From positions 2,604,001 through 2,668,000 of the forward strand of contig NZ_CP049934.1 of NCBI RefSeq assembly GCF_011382965.1: a stretch of 64,000 bases of DNA. The letters run 5' to 3'. Of this stretch, positions 36,563 through 45,483 are shown piece by piece. Both the position numbers and the translations under genes were made by a program. How positions within the stretch are numbered: the first letter of the stretch is position 1; each line of letters starts with the position of its first letter. A model generated the notes under the pieces. It had not been told where the DNA came from. It saw nothing but the letters and a program-made list of their open reading frames with translations, and did no database searches. This DNA comes from Leucobacter insecticola. Lineage in GTDB: Bacteria > Actinomycetota > Actinomycetes > Actinomycetales > Microbacteriaceae.

Positions 36563-37185
36563 TGACTCGCCCGCCCGTGAAAGGTCTGCTGCGCGGCAGT
36601 GAGGCCGGCAGTAGTGAGCACCTCGGCCGCGTCGGCCGCGTCTTCGAGGAGTACGCCGAGGTTTGCCCGCTCTGAGGATCCGAACGGCCGAAGCACGTAA
36701 TCTGCCGGATCCTGCTGGCCTGGCGGGCGACCAATTCCCACGCGCACGCGCAGAAACTCGGGAGTATCAAGCGCCTTCGCAATGTCACGCAGACCATTGT
36801 GGCCACCGTGACCGCCGCCCTGTTTGAGCTTGATCGTGTCGAAAGGCAGATCGAGCTCGTCGTGGATCACGATGATGCGCTCTGCAGGGATCTCGAAGTA
36901 GCGGGCGAGCGCCGACACCGGACCACCTGAGGTGTTCATATACCCGTTCGACTTCGCGAGAATCAGCTTCGGACCTCCGGGTGAGATCCGGCCTTCCGCA
37001 ATACGCGCATTGCTGCGATGCGGTGAAAACTTAGCCCCAACCCTGGCCGCGAGCACATCAACGACCATCTGCCCGACGTTGTGTCTGGTCGCCTCGTACT
37101 TCGCCCCGGGGTTGCCCAGACCGACGATGAGCCAGCTGTCACTCGACACGCGATCCTCCGTTTTCTTCTTGCGTCGCCAGAACAT
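36559..37185 (-). CDS. pth: Peptidyl-tRNA hydrolase
   Basis: Pth frees tRNA from dropped-off peptidyl-tRNA. The 208-aa protein has WLIVGLGNPGAKYEATRHNV with the catalytic histidine, KSNGYMNTSGGPV, and IIVIHDELDLPFDTIKLKQ with the catalytic aspartate, followed by GGGHGGHNGLRDI. A 15-residue basic N-terminal extension (MFWRRKKKTEDRVSS) is longer than in E. coli. The gene follows rplY and overlaps mfd. Confidence 0.96.
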   Translation of the reverse strand: MFWRRKKKTEDRVSSDSWLIVGLGNPGAKYEATRHNVGQMVVDVLAARVGAKFSPHRSNARIAEGRISPGGPKLILAKSNGYMNTSGGPVSALARYFEIPAERIIVIHDELDLPFDTIKLKQGGGHGGHNGLRDIAKALDTPEFLRVRVGIGRPPGQQDPADYVLRPFGSSERANLGVLLEDAADAAEVLTTAGLTAAQQTFHGRASQ

Positions 37186-37258
37186 GTGATCTCCCAGTAG
37201 TAATAATCGCAGGAGCCACCGACAAACACGATGGCCAAGATGACCCGGGCAGACAAAC

Positions 37259-37298
37259 GGCCCGTCGTGTCAGCGTGAAAGCGCCAACTCGACGGGCC
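37259..37298 (-). terminator. Terminator of rplY
   Basis: GGCCCGTCG pairs with CGACGGGCC over a 22-base loop, 19 bases past the rplY stop. A weak GTTTGTCT tail follows. It may only partly stop transcription into pth. Confidence 0.6.
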
Positions 37299-37316
37299 AG
37301 AATGTGCGAGAGATGC

Positions 37317-37913
37317 CTACTCGGCAGCGGCCTCTTCGGCGGCTGCTGCGTCGGCCTCTTCGTCAGCTGCAGAACCACGCGGCACAACAACGTGAACAAC
37401 CAGCTGCTCGGGATCGTCGAGCAGTGCGCAGCCCTTGGGCAGTGCAATACCGCCAGCGAGCACCTGGGTGCCCTCTTCAGCACCCTCGATGTTGACGACA
37501 ACGTTCTCGGGAATGGACGTGGCGGGAGCGCTCAGGCGCAGCGTGTTGAGCTCGAGCAGCGCGTTGGTGCCAGAGAACGACTCGCCCTCAACGTGGACCG
37601 GAACCTCAACCTCAACGAGCTCGCCCTTCTTCACGACGATCAGGTCGAGGTGCTCGATGATCTGGCGAACCGGATCCTTCTGCACGTCCTTCACGAGCAC
37701 GAGCTCCTTGCGGCCCTCGATGTCGAGTTCGATGATCGCGTTCGCCTGGCGGATGATGAGGCTCAGCGGGTGGGTCTCGAGCGACAGGTGCACGGGGTCG
37801 GTGCCGTGTCCGTAGACGACAACGGGGGTGCGGCCTGCTGCGCGGAGCTTGCGGGCGACGCCCTTACCGAAAGAATTGCGAACTTCCGCTACCAGCTTGT
37901 TAGTTTCACTCAT
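37317..37913 (-). CDS. rplY: 50S ribosomal protein bL25 (general stress protein Ctc type)
   Basis: A 198-aa bL25 with the N-terminal 5S rRNA-binding domain (NKLVAEVRNSFGKGVARKLR, AAGRTPVVVYGHG) and the C-terminal TL5-type domain. The acidic Ala/Glu tail (EEADAAAAEEAAAE) is typical of actinobacteria. Start MSETNK was selected because the upstream extension is not family sequence. It precedes pth and mfd on the same strand. Confidence 0.93.
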   Translation of the reverse strand: MSETNKLVAEVRNSFGKGVARKLRAAGRTPVVVYGHGTDPVHLSLETHPLSLIIRQANAIIELDIEGRKELVLVKDVQKDPVRQIIEHLDLIVVKKGELVEVEVPVHVEGESFSGTNALLELNTLRLSAPATSIPENVVVNIEGAEEGTQVLAGGIALPKGCALLDDPEQLVVHVVVPRGSAADEEADAAAAEEAAAE

Positions 37914-38144
37914 GATTGATCTCCTAGACGGGCTCTCGCCCAATGTGGCGGTGGTGCCGCCGGAATTGGTGTCTCGCACTCGCGTGATTACGCAGCAAGA
38001 TGGCCCGCTGAGGCAGCCCGTCCCGCGTCGATTACGGGCGCATGCGCCCCTCGCCGAAGTACAGCACAAGAGTCTACATGAGTTCAGCTGAGTGTGTGAG
38101 CGACACTTGCCTTTAATAGACCGAGTTCAACTAAGCTGTGGGGT

Positions 38145-38840
38145 GTGGCTATCGCATCGACTTCCGCTCACCCATCCGCACAAACCCCGCACCCCTTCGG
38201 TAACACCCGAGTGGTTCACGCTGGCCTCTCCCCCAATTTCGTCCCATACGAGCACGGACTCGAACTCCAAAACGAAGCGGCCGCGCGGCTCGCAGACGGC
38301 GATCCCGGCACGCTACTGATCCTCGAACACGACGCCGTCTACACCGCAGGCCGAAGATCCCTCCCCGAGGAATACCCCAATGACGGCACCCCCGTCGTGC
38401 CCGTGAGCCGCGGTGGCAAAGTCACCTGGCACGGCCCGGGCCAGCTCGTCGCCTACCCCGTGGTGCGCCTGAACAACCGCTTCGGCCTCGTCGACTTCAT
38501 CCGCACCCTCGAACAGGTCATCATCGACACCGCCAGCGATTTTGGCGTCACCGGCCGCCGAATCGAGGGGCGCACAGGCGTCTGGGCGGATCCCGACGGC
38601 CTGCCCGCCGAAAAGTTCGCGCAGATCGGGATCCGAGTAAGCGAGGGCATCGTCACGCACGGCCTCGCTGTGAACTGCAGCAACTCTCTCACGCCCTTTG
38701 AATCCTTCGTGCCCTGCGGCATCACCGATGCCGGAGTCACCACCATGAGTCGCCTGACCGGGCGCACCATCACCCCGAGCGACGTTGCCCCCGCGCTCGT
38801 TCAACATCTCACCGCAGCACTTCAGGAGGTCGCCCAGTGA
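38145..38840 (+). CDS. lipB: Octanoyltransferase LipB
   Basis: LipB moves octanoate from acyl carrier protein to lipoyl domains. The 231-aa protein shows the lipoate ligase fold with [19 protein letters not shown], the catalytic lysine in [11 protein letters not shown] and the catalytic cysteine in [14 protein letters not shown]. The start is GTG at 38145, with a possible leaderless promoter (TTGCCT and TAAGCT, 19 bases apart, ending seven bases before the GTG). It overlaps lipA by four bases (GTGA). Confidence 0.95.
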   Translation: MAIASTSAHPSAQTPHPFGNTRVVHAGLSPNFVPYEHGLELQNEAAARLADGDPGTLLILEHDAVYTAGRRSLPEEYPNDGTPVVPVSRGGKVTWHGPGQLVAYPVVRLNNRFGLVDFIRTLEQVIIDTASDFGVTGRRIEGRTGVWADPDGLPAEKFAQIGIRVSEGIVTHGLAVNCSNSLTPFESFVPCGITDAGVTTMSRLTGRTITPSDVAPALVQHLTAALQEVAQ

Positions 38841-39844
38841 GCGCCACAAATCTCGGTACCCCCCTCGCAGAAGGCCGCAAGCTGTTGCGCGTGGAGGTCC
38901 GCAACTCCGAAACCCCGATCGAACGCAAGCCCGAATGGATCAAGACCCGCGCACGCCAGGGCCCCGAGTATCGCGACGTGCAGGCACTCGTGAAACGCGA
39001 AGGCCTCAACACGGTCTGTCAAGAAGCCGGCTGTCCCAACATCTACGAGTGCTGGGAGGATCGCGAGGCGACCTTCTTGATCGGCGGTTCTATCTGCACC
39101 AGGCGGTGCGACTTCTGTTTGATCACCTCGGGGAAGCCCCTCGCTCTCGACACCGATGAGCCGCGCCGCGTCGCCGAATCCGTGCGCACCATGGGACTGC
39201 GCTACGCCACCATCACGGGCGTGACCCGCGACGATCTGCCAGATACCGGCGCGTGGCTCTATGCCGAAACGATCCGCAAGATCAAAGAGTTCAACCCGGG
39301 CGCCGGTGTTGAAGTCCTTGCGGATGACCTCGGCGGCCGGCCCGAAGATCTTGCGCAGGTCTTCGAGACCGGGCCTCAGGTGTTTGCCCACAACCTCGAA
39401 ACCGTACCGCGCATCTTCAAACGCATTCGCCCAGGGTTTCGCTACGACCGCTCCCTCGGCGTCATTCGGCAGGCGCAAGAGGCCGGCATGGTGACGAAGT
39501 CAAACCTGATCCTCGGCATGGGTGAGGATCGCGCCGAGATCATCGACACCATGCGGGAACTGCGCGATTCCGGGTGCGACATTCTGACCCTAACCCAGTA
39601 CCTGCGCCCCTCGAGACTGCACCACCCGATCGACCGCTGGGTGCGGCCAGAAGAGTTCACGGAGTTGCGGATCGAGGCCGAGGAGATGGGGTTCGCCGCG
39701 GTGCTCGCGGGGCCCCTCGTGCGCTCCTCCTACCGCGCGGGCAGGCTGTGGGCGCAGGCGATGACCGCGAAAGGCCGTGAGATCCCCGCGTCTCTGCGGC
39801 ATCTCGCCGAGCTCCCCGCAGGATCCGCGGCCCAGGCCGTGTGA
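38837..39844 (+). CDS. lipA: Lipoyl synthase LipA (radical SAM)
   Basis: LipA inserts two sulfur atoms into octanoyl-lysine. The 335-aa protein has the auxiliary cluster cysteines [12 protein letters not shown], the radical SAM motif [11 protein letters not shown] (CxxxCxxC) and the C-terminal [12 protein letters not shown] with the conserved RSSY. GTG start, co-translated with lipB. The operon lies on the plus strand inside the minus-strand glmU-prs / rplY-pth-mfd set. Confidence 0.97.
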   Translation: MSATNLGTPLAEGRKLLRVEVRNSETPIERKPEWIKTRARQGPEYRDVQALVKREGLNTVCQEAGCPNIYECWEDREATFLIGGSICTRRCDFCLITSGKPLALDTDEPRRVAESVRTMGLRYATITGVTRDDLPDTGAWLYAETIRKIKEFNPGAGVEVLADDLGGRPEDLAQVFETGPQVFAHNLETVPRIFKRIRPGFRYDRSLGVIRQAQEAGMVTKSNLILGMGEDRAEIIDTMRELRDSGCDILTLTQYLRPSRLHHPIDRWVRPEEFTELRIEAEEMGFAAVLAGPLVRSSYRAGRLWAQAMTAKGREIPASLRHLAELPAGSAAQAV

Positions 39845-39859
39845 GGGGCTTCGCGCGGC

Positions 39860-40020
39860 GGGCGACGCCCTCACCGCGGCGTAAAGAACGCGATGCGTCT
39901 GCCGCAGTGGCGGCACCGCGAATCACGCGAAATCGCGATGCGATTTCGTTCTAGTGATTCGCGCTACGCCGCCACCTCTCGCTTCGCTCCGTAGGCCTCG
40001 GGCGACGCCCTCACCGCGGC
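39860..40020. repeat. Direct repeat flanking a long hairpin, lipA-prs gap
   Basis: GGGCGACGCCCTCACCGCGG occurs at 39860 and again at 40000, each followed by a C. Between them a long hairpin spans 39907-39975 with arms GTGGCGGC/GCCGCCAC, CGCGAATCAC/GTGATTCGCG and GAAATCGC/GCGATTTC. The gap carries no gene. Confidence 0.8.
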
Positions 40021-40024
40021 TTGA

Positions 40025-40045
40025 AAAACGCTGGTACGCGTTTTT
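40025..40045 (-). terminator. Terminator of prs
   Basis: AAAAACGC pairs with GCGTTTTT over a short loop immediately after the prs stop on the minus strand; the stem's own A/T end provides the tail. Confidence 0.7.
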
Positions 40046-40046
40046 T

Positions 40047-41024
40047 CTACGCCGCGCCCTCAAACATCGAGGTGACCGAGCCGTCCTCGAAGACCTCGTG
40101 GATCGCCTTCGCGAGCAGCGGAGCGATCGGCAGCACCGTCAACTTCTCGAAACGCTTCTCCTCGGGTACCGGAAGCGTGTCCGTAACAACAACCTGATCG
40201 ATGAAATCCTGCGACAAATGCGTCGTCGCCTGCCCTGAGAAAATGGGGTGCGTGCACGCAATCGTGACACCGCGTGCCCCGGCAGCCTTCAGCGCTTCCG
40301 CAGCCTTCGCGATCGTCCCGCCAGTATCGATCATGTCGTCAACAACGACACACCAGCGATCCTTCACCTGACCAACGATCTCGTGCACCGAGACCTGGTT
40401 TGCGACCATCGGATCGCGGCGCTTGTGAATAATGGCGAGCGGAGCGCCCAGCTTGTCACTCCAGATATCGGCGACGCGCACGCGACCCATATCGGGTGAT
40501 ACGACGGTCAGATCGTCACGGTCGATCGTCTTGCGGAAGTGTTCCAGCAGCACCGGCATCGCAAACAGGTGGTCAACCGGGCCGTCAAAGAAGCCCTGAA
40601 TCTGCGAGGCGTGCAGATCCACCGACATGATGCGGTGCGCACCAGCCGCCTTAAACAGATCAGCGACGAGGCGCGCAGAAATCGGCTCGCGCCCACGACC
40701 CTTTTTGTCCTGGCGCGAGTAAGGGTAGAAGGGGGCAACCACGGTGATGCGTTTCGCAGACGCACGCTTCAGCGCATCCACCATAATGAGCTGCTCCATC
40801 AACCACTCGTTGATGGGATTCGTGTGTGACTGGATGACAAACGCATCCGAGCCACGCACGCTCTCGTCAAAACGAGCATAGAGTTCACCGTTCGCGAAGG
40901 TCCGCGAATCAGTGGGGACAAGCTCGGCTCCCAGCTCGGCAGCCACCTGCTCAGCAAGTTCGGGATAGGCCCGGCCCGTAATCAAGACGAGCTTCTTCTG
41001 CCCGGCCATCTCGATATTGCTCAT
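40047..41024 (-). CDS. prs: Ribose-phosphate pyrophosphokinase (PRPP synthetase)
   Basis: Prs makes PRPP from ribose-5-phosphate and ATP. The 325-aa protein has PFYPYSRQDKKGRGREPISA in the flexible ATP loop, MSVDLHASQIQGFFDGPVDH (PRPP-synthetase signature) and VVVDDMIDTGGTIAKAAEAL (PRPP-binding loop). A 13-base gap separates it from glmU upstream on the same strand, the usual arrangement. Confidence 0.97.
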   Translation of the reverse strand: MSNIEMAGQKKLVLITGRAYPELAEQVAAELGAELVPTDSRTFANGELYARFDESVRGSDAFVIQSHTNPINEWLMEQLIMVDALKRASAKRITVVAPFYPYSRQDKKGRGREPISARLVADLFKAAGAHRIMSVDLHASQIQGFFDGPVDHLFAMPVLLEHFRKTIDRDDLTVVSPDMGRVRVADIWSDKLGAPLAIIHKRRDPMVANQVSVHEIVGQVKDRWCVVVDDMIDTGGTIAKAAEALKAAGARGVTIACTHPIFSGQATTHLSQDFIDQVVVTDTLPVPEEKRFEKLTVLPIAPLLAKAIHEVFEDGSVTSMFEGAA

Positions 41025-41037
41025 CGCTGCGTGTTCC

Positions 41038-42503
41038 TCATCTCAGCTCGTTCCCGCCATTGTTCGCCGCTTCAGTCTTATTCAGTTGTGCTCGCTCCGC
41101 TGCCCGAGCGGTACTCGTACCCGCCCGATTCTCGGCCACCCAGCCCTCAATATTGCGCTGGGGTGCCACGTTCATTGCGAGGGATCCTGCAGGCACGTTC
41201 TTACGCACCACAGTACCCGCCGCCGTGTACGTGCCGTCTTCAATGGTAACCGGAGCAATGAGAACATTCTTGGAGCCGACCTTGACCGAGTCACCAACGA
41301 CGGTCTGGTGCTTCTTCACGCCGTCGTAGTTCGCAACAATGGTGCCCGCGCCGATGTTCGACTCCTCGCCAATCGTGGCATCGCCGACGTACGAAAGATG
41401 CGGCACCTTGCTGCCGTCGCCAATCTTCGCATTCTTCACTTCGACGAAAGCACCCAATTTACCGCCCTCGCCAAGTTCTGTCCCGGGGCGAATGTAGGTG
41501 AAAGGCCCAACTTCAGCATTCGCCGCGAACACTGCGAGCGTCGCCTCGCTGCGTCGGATCCTCGCGCCCTCCCCCACCTCGCAGTCCACGAGGGTGGTAT
41601 CCGGGCCAATAATCGCGCCGCTCGCGATCGAGGTCGCACCGTGCAGGTAGCTTCCCGGCAGGATCTCAACATCCTGCTGGATCGAAACGTCAGCGTCGAT
41701 CCACGTCGCACTCGGATCCTGGATCGTGACACCCGCACGCTGGTGAGCCTGCACGATACGCGCGTTCAGTTCGCGTCCGGCTTCAGCCAGCTGTACGCGG
41801 TCGTTGACACCGGCGATCAGCCAGGCATCGTTGGTTGCGACGGCCTCGACAACCCCACCGCTCGCGAGAATGCGGGCCGCAGCATCGGTCAGATACTTCT
41901 CTCCCTGCGCATTGTTCGTATCGATTTCGGAGAGCGCACGCTCAATATCGCGGCGGGCAAACACGTAGATGCCGCCATTAATCTCTGTGATGCGGCGCTC
42001 CACCTCGCTCGCGTCTTTCTCCTCAACGATGCCAGTGACGGCACCGTTGGTATCACGCAGGATCCGGCCGAGACCCGTGGGATTTTCGTAGATCGCGGAG
42101 AGCATCGTCATCGCCCGACCGCCGTCAAGGTGCCCGCGCACCAGGCGCTCGATCGTGACCGCGTCGATAAGCGGCACGTCGCCCGAAAGCACCACAACCG
42201 AGCCGTCGAAGTCGCCAGGCAGCGCCGCAAGCGCCTGCTCGACCGCACGCCCCGTGCCGGGAACATCATCCTGATCAACAATGATCGTGTCGGGGGCGTG
42301 ATCGACGATCGCTGCAGAGACCCGCTCGCGCTCGTGTCGCACCACGGCGATCACCTGCTGCGGAGACACTCCGGCAGCGGCATCGAGCACGTGCGCGATG
42401 AGGGAACGCCCCCAATCCGGTGCAACACCTTCGGCAGAGCCGACTTCATGCGGGTACCCTGCCCCGCTGCGAGGATCACAACCGCGAGGGATCGTTCTGT
42501 CAT
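41038..42503 (-). CDS. glmU: Bifunctional GlmU, N-acetylglucosamine-1-P uridylyltransferase / acetyltransferase (frameshifted in this sequence)
   Basis: GlmU makes UDP-N-acetylglucosamine for the cell wall. The restored 488-aa protein has the pyrophosphorylase signature [31 protein letters not shown] and [21 protein letters not shown] left-handed beta-helix of hexapeptide repeats follows, with the C-terminal acetyltransferase residues. The frame breaks after HRIGG at the C run 42409-42413; one added base gives [16 protein letters not shown] and a length divisible by three. It leads glmU-prs. An essential gene, so an error is the likely cause. Confidence 0.93.
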
Positions 42504-42523
42504 CTGAGATTGCCTCTCTCGTT

Positions 42524-42769
42524 GCACGGAGCTGTAATTCAACAGCCTGGGCTCTTGAATTACCGCTCCCAAACACACGGAAAAAGCTTCGCTTTACCCT
42601 GCCCTGACAGCGCTTGTGAGCGCTGCACGGAGCTGTAAAACAAGAGCCTAGGCTCCCACAAAACAGCTCCCCACACACGGAAAAGCTTCGCTTTGCCCTG
42701 CCCTGACAGCGCTTGTGAGCGCTGCACGGAGCTGTAAAACAAGAGCCTAGGCTCTTGTTTTACAGCTCC
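42524..42769. repeat. About 100-bp tandem repeat array ending in a perfect 42-bp palindrome
   Basis: Units begin with GCACGGAGCTGTAA at 42524, 42625 and 42724 (spacing 101 and 99), the third being partial. Each full unit has an inverted repeat with a GGAGCTGTAA arm, then CACACGGAAAA, AAAGCTTCGCTTT and AGCGCTTGTGAGCGCT hairpins. The last unit contains a perfect palindrome 42728-42769 centred on CCTAGG, whose right end overlaps the last four bases of tRNA-Gln. On the minus strand it could end tRNA-Gln transcription. No gene is visible here. Confidence 0.85.
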
Positions 42770-42837
42770 GCCCCCAGGACTCGAACCTGGACCTAACAGC
42801 TCCAAAGGCTGTCGTGCTGCCATTACACCAAGGCGGA
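42766..42837 (-). tRNA. tRNA-Gln (anticodon UUG)
   Basis: A 72-nt cloverleaf: acceptor TCCGCCT/GGGCGGA, D arm with GGTGTAATGGCAGCAC, anticodon stem ACAGC/GCTGT with loop CTTTGGA (anticodon TTG), and T arm CCAGG-TTCGAGT-CCTGG. Discriminator G, CCA not encoded. Its 3' end merges with the 42-bp palindrome. Confidence 0.96.
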
Positions 42838-42928
42838 TCGTGCGAAAACGCACGTCCTATAGTCTGCCAGATTCGGAGGCCCCGCGCGGACAGCACACAA
42901 TTCTTGTACCGACCCCGATAATAGGAGG

Positions 42929-43480
42929 ATGAAATACGAGGACGAAGTTGACCGCATCATCGCCGAGTGGTCAAGCGCGAGACCGGACCTGGATCTCGCC
43001 CCGCTCGCTGTATTCTCGCGACTGTCTCGCATCGGCAAGCATCTCGATCGCGCACGAGCACACGCGTTTGAACGCTCAGGATTAAGTTCCTGGGAATTTG
43101 ACGTGCTCGCGGTACTTCGCAGAAGCGGTGCCCCGTTCAGGCAGAGCCCCAAAACCCTCGTCCGCCAAACGATGGTCTCGAGCGGCACGATGACCAATCG
43201 CATCGACCGGATGGCCGACCGCGAACTGGTACGCCGACTCACCGACCCCAATGACGGTCGCGGCGTGCTCGTGGAGATGACCCCGCACGGGCAGACCCTC
43301 GTCGATGCCGCCATGACGCGACTGAGCGACGCGGAAGAGCGACTCCTGGGCGGTCTTCCGCGGGCCGAACGCGATCGCCTCGCTGCTCTGTTGCGCCGTC
43401 TCGCTATCAGCGTCGACCGCTTCGAGCAGCCCGTCACCGAACCAATCACCATTCCCGAACCGGGACCCGAGGTGGGATAG
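42929..43480 (+). CDS. MarR-family transcriptional regulator
   Basis: A 183-aa winged-helix regulator. HLDRARAHAFERSGLSSWEF, TMVSSGTMTNRIDRMADREL and the wing RRLTDPNDGRGVLVEMTPHG match the MarR fold. It ends 9 bases before the radical SAM gene and is probably the first gene of that operon or its local regulator. Ligand unknown. Confidence 0.9.
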   Translation: MKYEDEVDRIIAEWSSARPDLDLAPLAVFSRLSRIGKHLDRARAHAFERSGLSSWEFDVLAVLRRSGAPFRQSPKTLVRQTMVSSGTMTNRIDRMADRELVRRLTDPNDGRGVLVEMTPHGQTLVDAAMTRLSDAEERLLGGLPRAERDRLAALLRRLAISVDRFEQPVTEPITIPEPGPEVG

Positions 43481-43489
43481 CTTAGCCAC

Positions 43490-45166
43490 ATGGCAACAAC
43501 AGCAAGCGCAGGCATGCCCCTGCGTGATTACCGTGTGCACCGCTACGTCAACGCATTCTGCCCGCAGTGCCACGAGGAAAACCCGGACCAGCCGCTCTCG
43601 GAGGTCCAGCGGCTGAGCGGCTGGCTTGCCGACCGTGACGGCGTGATCTGGCTTGAGCGAGGTTGCCGCACTCACGGCCTACAGCGCACCCTCTACGACG
43701 AGTCTGCCGAGATCCTGAGCTACCTCGAAGAGTGGACGGCACCGACAAAGGTCCACACCCCCGATCTCGCCGGCAACTTCAAACCGGTACCCGAGGCCTT
43801 CGAAGACGGCCTGCCGGAGATGCATACGCAACACACCTGCATCCTGCTGCAAGACATCACGGATCACTGCAATCTCAAGTGCCCGACCTGCTTCGCGGAA
43901 TCAAGCCCGGCGGCGAGCGCCGTCGCGCCTCTCGCCGAGGTGCTTGCGTCGGTGGATCAGCGCCTCGCACGCGAAAACAACCGGATCGACGTGCTGATGC
44001 TCTCCGGCGGCGAGCCGACGCTGTATCCGTGGCTGGAGCAGCTGCTTGACCATCTCGCTACCCGCCCGGTGGTCAGGATCCTGATCAATTCCAACGGCCT
44101 GCGCATCGCGAACGACGACGCTTTTGTGGAAACGCTCAAGAAACACCGAGAGCGGGTCGAAATCTACCTCCAGTTCGACGGCGAAGAGCCCGAGTCGTCG
44201 AAGTTTCACCGCGGTGCCGATATTCGCCGTTTCAAGGATCGCGCGCTTGCACGCCTCTCGGAGGCTGGCGTGTTTACGACACTCACGATGACGGCTACGC
44301 TCGGCGTCAACGACCACGAGATCGGCGCGGTCATCAAGCGGGCGATGGATACGCCCTACGTCGGTGGCGTGACGATCCAGCCGGTGTTCGGCTCTGGGCG
44401 TTCGGCCGGCGTCGACCCGATGAATCGGCTGACCCACGGCGGTGTGCTGAAGCGGCTCGAATCGCAGACACACGGCACCGTCACCTGGCGCGACCTGACC
44501 GCGCTCCCCTGCAGCCACCCCCACTGCTGCTCAGTCGGATACATGCTCCGCGACGACTCTGACGAGTGGCGCTCCCTCACCGCGATCGTTGGCCACGAGC
44601 GGCTGAAGCAGTTCTTGGATTTGGAACCCGATCTCATCGCGAACCGGATCGCCGACAGCGAGATCAACAGAAAGCTGAAAGAGAACGTGAAGCAGTCGCT
44701 GCTGGATCTCTTTAGCGAGCAGTCGTCACTCTCCCACCCCTCAATCGCCGGGATCTGGCGCGATGTGTGCACGGCGTGCGACCTCGGCATCGGGACGCTC
44801 ACGGCGCTCGCAACTTCGGCGTTGCCTGGTCAGCACGGGCGCATGCGCAAGTTTCTGGGCGAGCGTGTGAAACGCATCACCGTCAAACCCTTCATGGATA
44901 TCAACACGATGATCGAGGAACGCCTCACCCAGTGCTGCGTGCACGTCGCCACCGTGAACGAGAGCGCAGCGGAGGATGGCGGCAACGTGCACCAGTGCGC
45001 GCCGTTCTGTGCCGTGCAGGCGTGGGCGCCGCTCGGCGCGCGCAGGCTGTCCACCGCGACCGGGGTGCGGGGCGTTGATCCAGGGCAGGATCCTGAGCCC
45101 CAACCACCACAGTTTGCGCCTGACGCTTCGAGACTCATCCCCGTGAAATCAAGGAGTTCCCGGTGA
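43490..45166 (+). CDS. Multi-cluster radical SAM enzyme, Tes/MJ0619-like
   Basis: A 558-aa protein with the plan of tetraether-synthase-like radical SAM proteins (COG1964). Residues C24-x2-C27 and C59-x2-H62 make an N-terminal metal site. C127-x3-C131-x2-C134 is the SAM-binding cluster, followed by SGGEPTLYP at 172-180. C341/C346/C347 (PCSHPHCCS) form a middle site, and C427, C430, C482, C483, C503 and C507 are C-terminal cysteines for auxiliary clusters. Archaeal Tes joins lipid tails; related bacterial proteins are mostly uncharacterised. A two-helix protein overlaps its stop, and an Lgt homologue follows. Substrate here is unknown. Confidence 0.82.
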   Translation: MATTASAGMPLRDYRVHRYVNAFCPQCHEENPDQPLSEVQRLSGWLADRDGVIWLERGCRTHGLQRTLYDESAEILSYLEEWTAPTKVHTPDLAGNFKPVPEAFEDGLPEMHTQHTCILLQDITDHCNLKCPTCFAESSPAASAVAPLAEVLASVDQRLARENNRIDVLMLSGGEPTLYPWLEQLLDHLATRPVVRILINSNGLRIANDDAFVETLKKHRERVEIYLQFDGEEPESSKFHRGADIRRFKDRALARLSEAGVFTTLTMTATLGVNDHEIGAVIKRAMDTPYVGGVTIQPVFGSGRSAGVDPMNRLTHGGVLKRLESQTHGTVTWRDLTALPCSHPHCCSVGYMLRDDSDEWRSLTAIVGHERLKQFLDLEPDLIANRIADSEINRKLKENVKQSLLDLFSEQSSLSHPSIAGIWRDVCTACDLGIGTLTALATSALPGQHGRMRKFLGERVKRITVKPFMDINTMIEERLTQCCVHVATVNESAAEDGGNVHQCAPFCAVQAWAPLGARRLSTATGVRGVDPGQDPEPQPPQFAPDASRLIPVKSRSSR

Positions 45167-45480
45167 CCGCGCAGATGCCGCCGCTCGGCAGTTACGACCC
45201 GACCGTCGGTGACCCCGCTCCGGCTTTCGACCCACTCAGACTGTGCGTGCACACCACGGTCGCACTCATCACCTGCGTGCTCGGGCCAATCTCACTGCTG
45301 GGTTTTGCCCTCATCGCGATCGCCGGGTACGCGCGGGCGCGCCGCGGCGGCCTGATGCGGTCAAAGTGCAAGCTGGGTGACACCCGGCTGGTGCTGGCCT
45401 ATCTCAGCGTGCTGGCCGTTGGTGCGGCGGTCGCGATCCCGTTCTGGATCATGCTGTGGGTGCGGGTCTTCGGCGGCTGA
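45163..45480 (+). CDS. Small two-helix membrane protein
   Basis: A 105-aa protein starting with GTG, preceded by AAGGAG and overlapping the radical SAM stop by four bases. Residues about 30-56 (VHTTVALITCVLGPISLLGF) and 78-102 (VLAYLSVLAVGAAVAIPFWI) are membrane helices joined by a basic loop (RARRGGLMRSKCK). A proline-rich N-terminus precedes them. It resembles DUF4190-type small membrane proteins. Tight coupling suggests it works with the radical SAM enzyme. Confidence 0.75.
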   Translation: MTAQMPPLGSYDPTVGDPAPAFDPLRLCVHTTVALITCVLGPISLLGFALIAIAGYARARRGGLMRSKCKLGDTRLVLAYLSVLAVGAAVAIPFWIMLWVRVFGG

Positions 45481-45483
45481 CAC

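Noticed and set aside
41017..42507. A 496-codon plus-strand frame opposite glmU
   Set aside because: Antisense shadow; glmU explains the region and the frame has no family features.
42524..42769. CRISPR array
   Set aside because: Units are contiguous and about 100 bases, with no spacer-repeat alternation and no cas genes nearby.
42766..42837. Integration (att) site with a genomic island at tRNA-Gln
   Set aside because: No integrase gene and no second copy of the tRNA end at a distance; the flanking genes glmU and marR are not clearly foreign.
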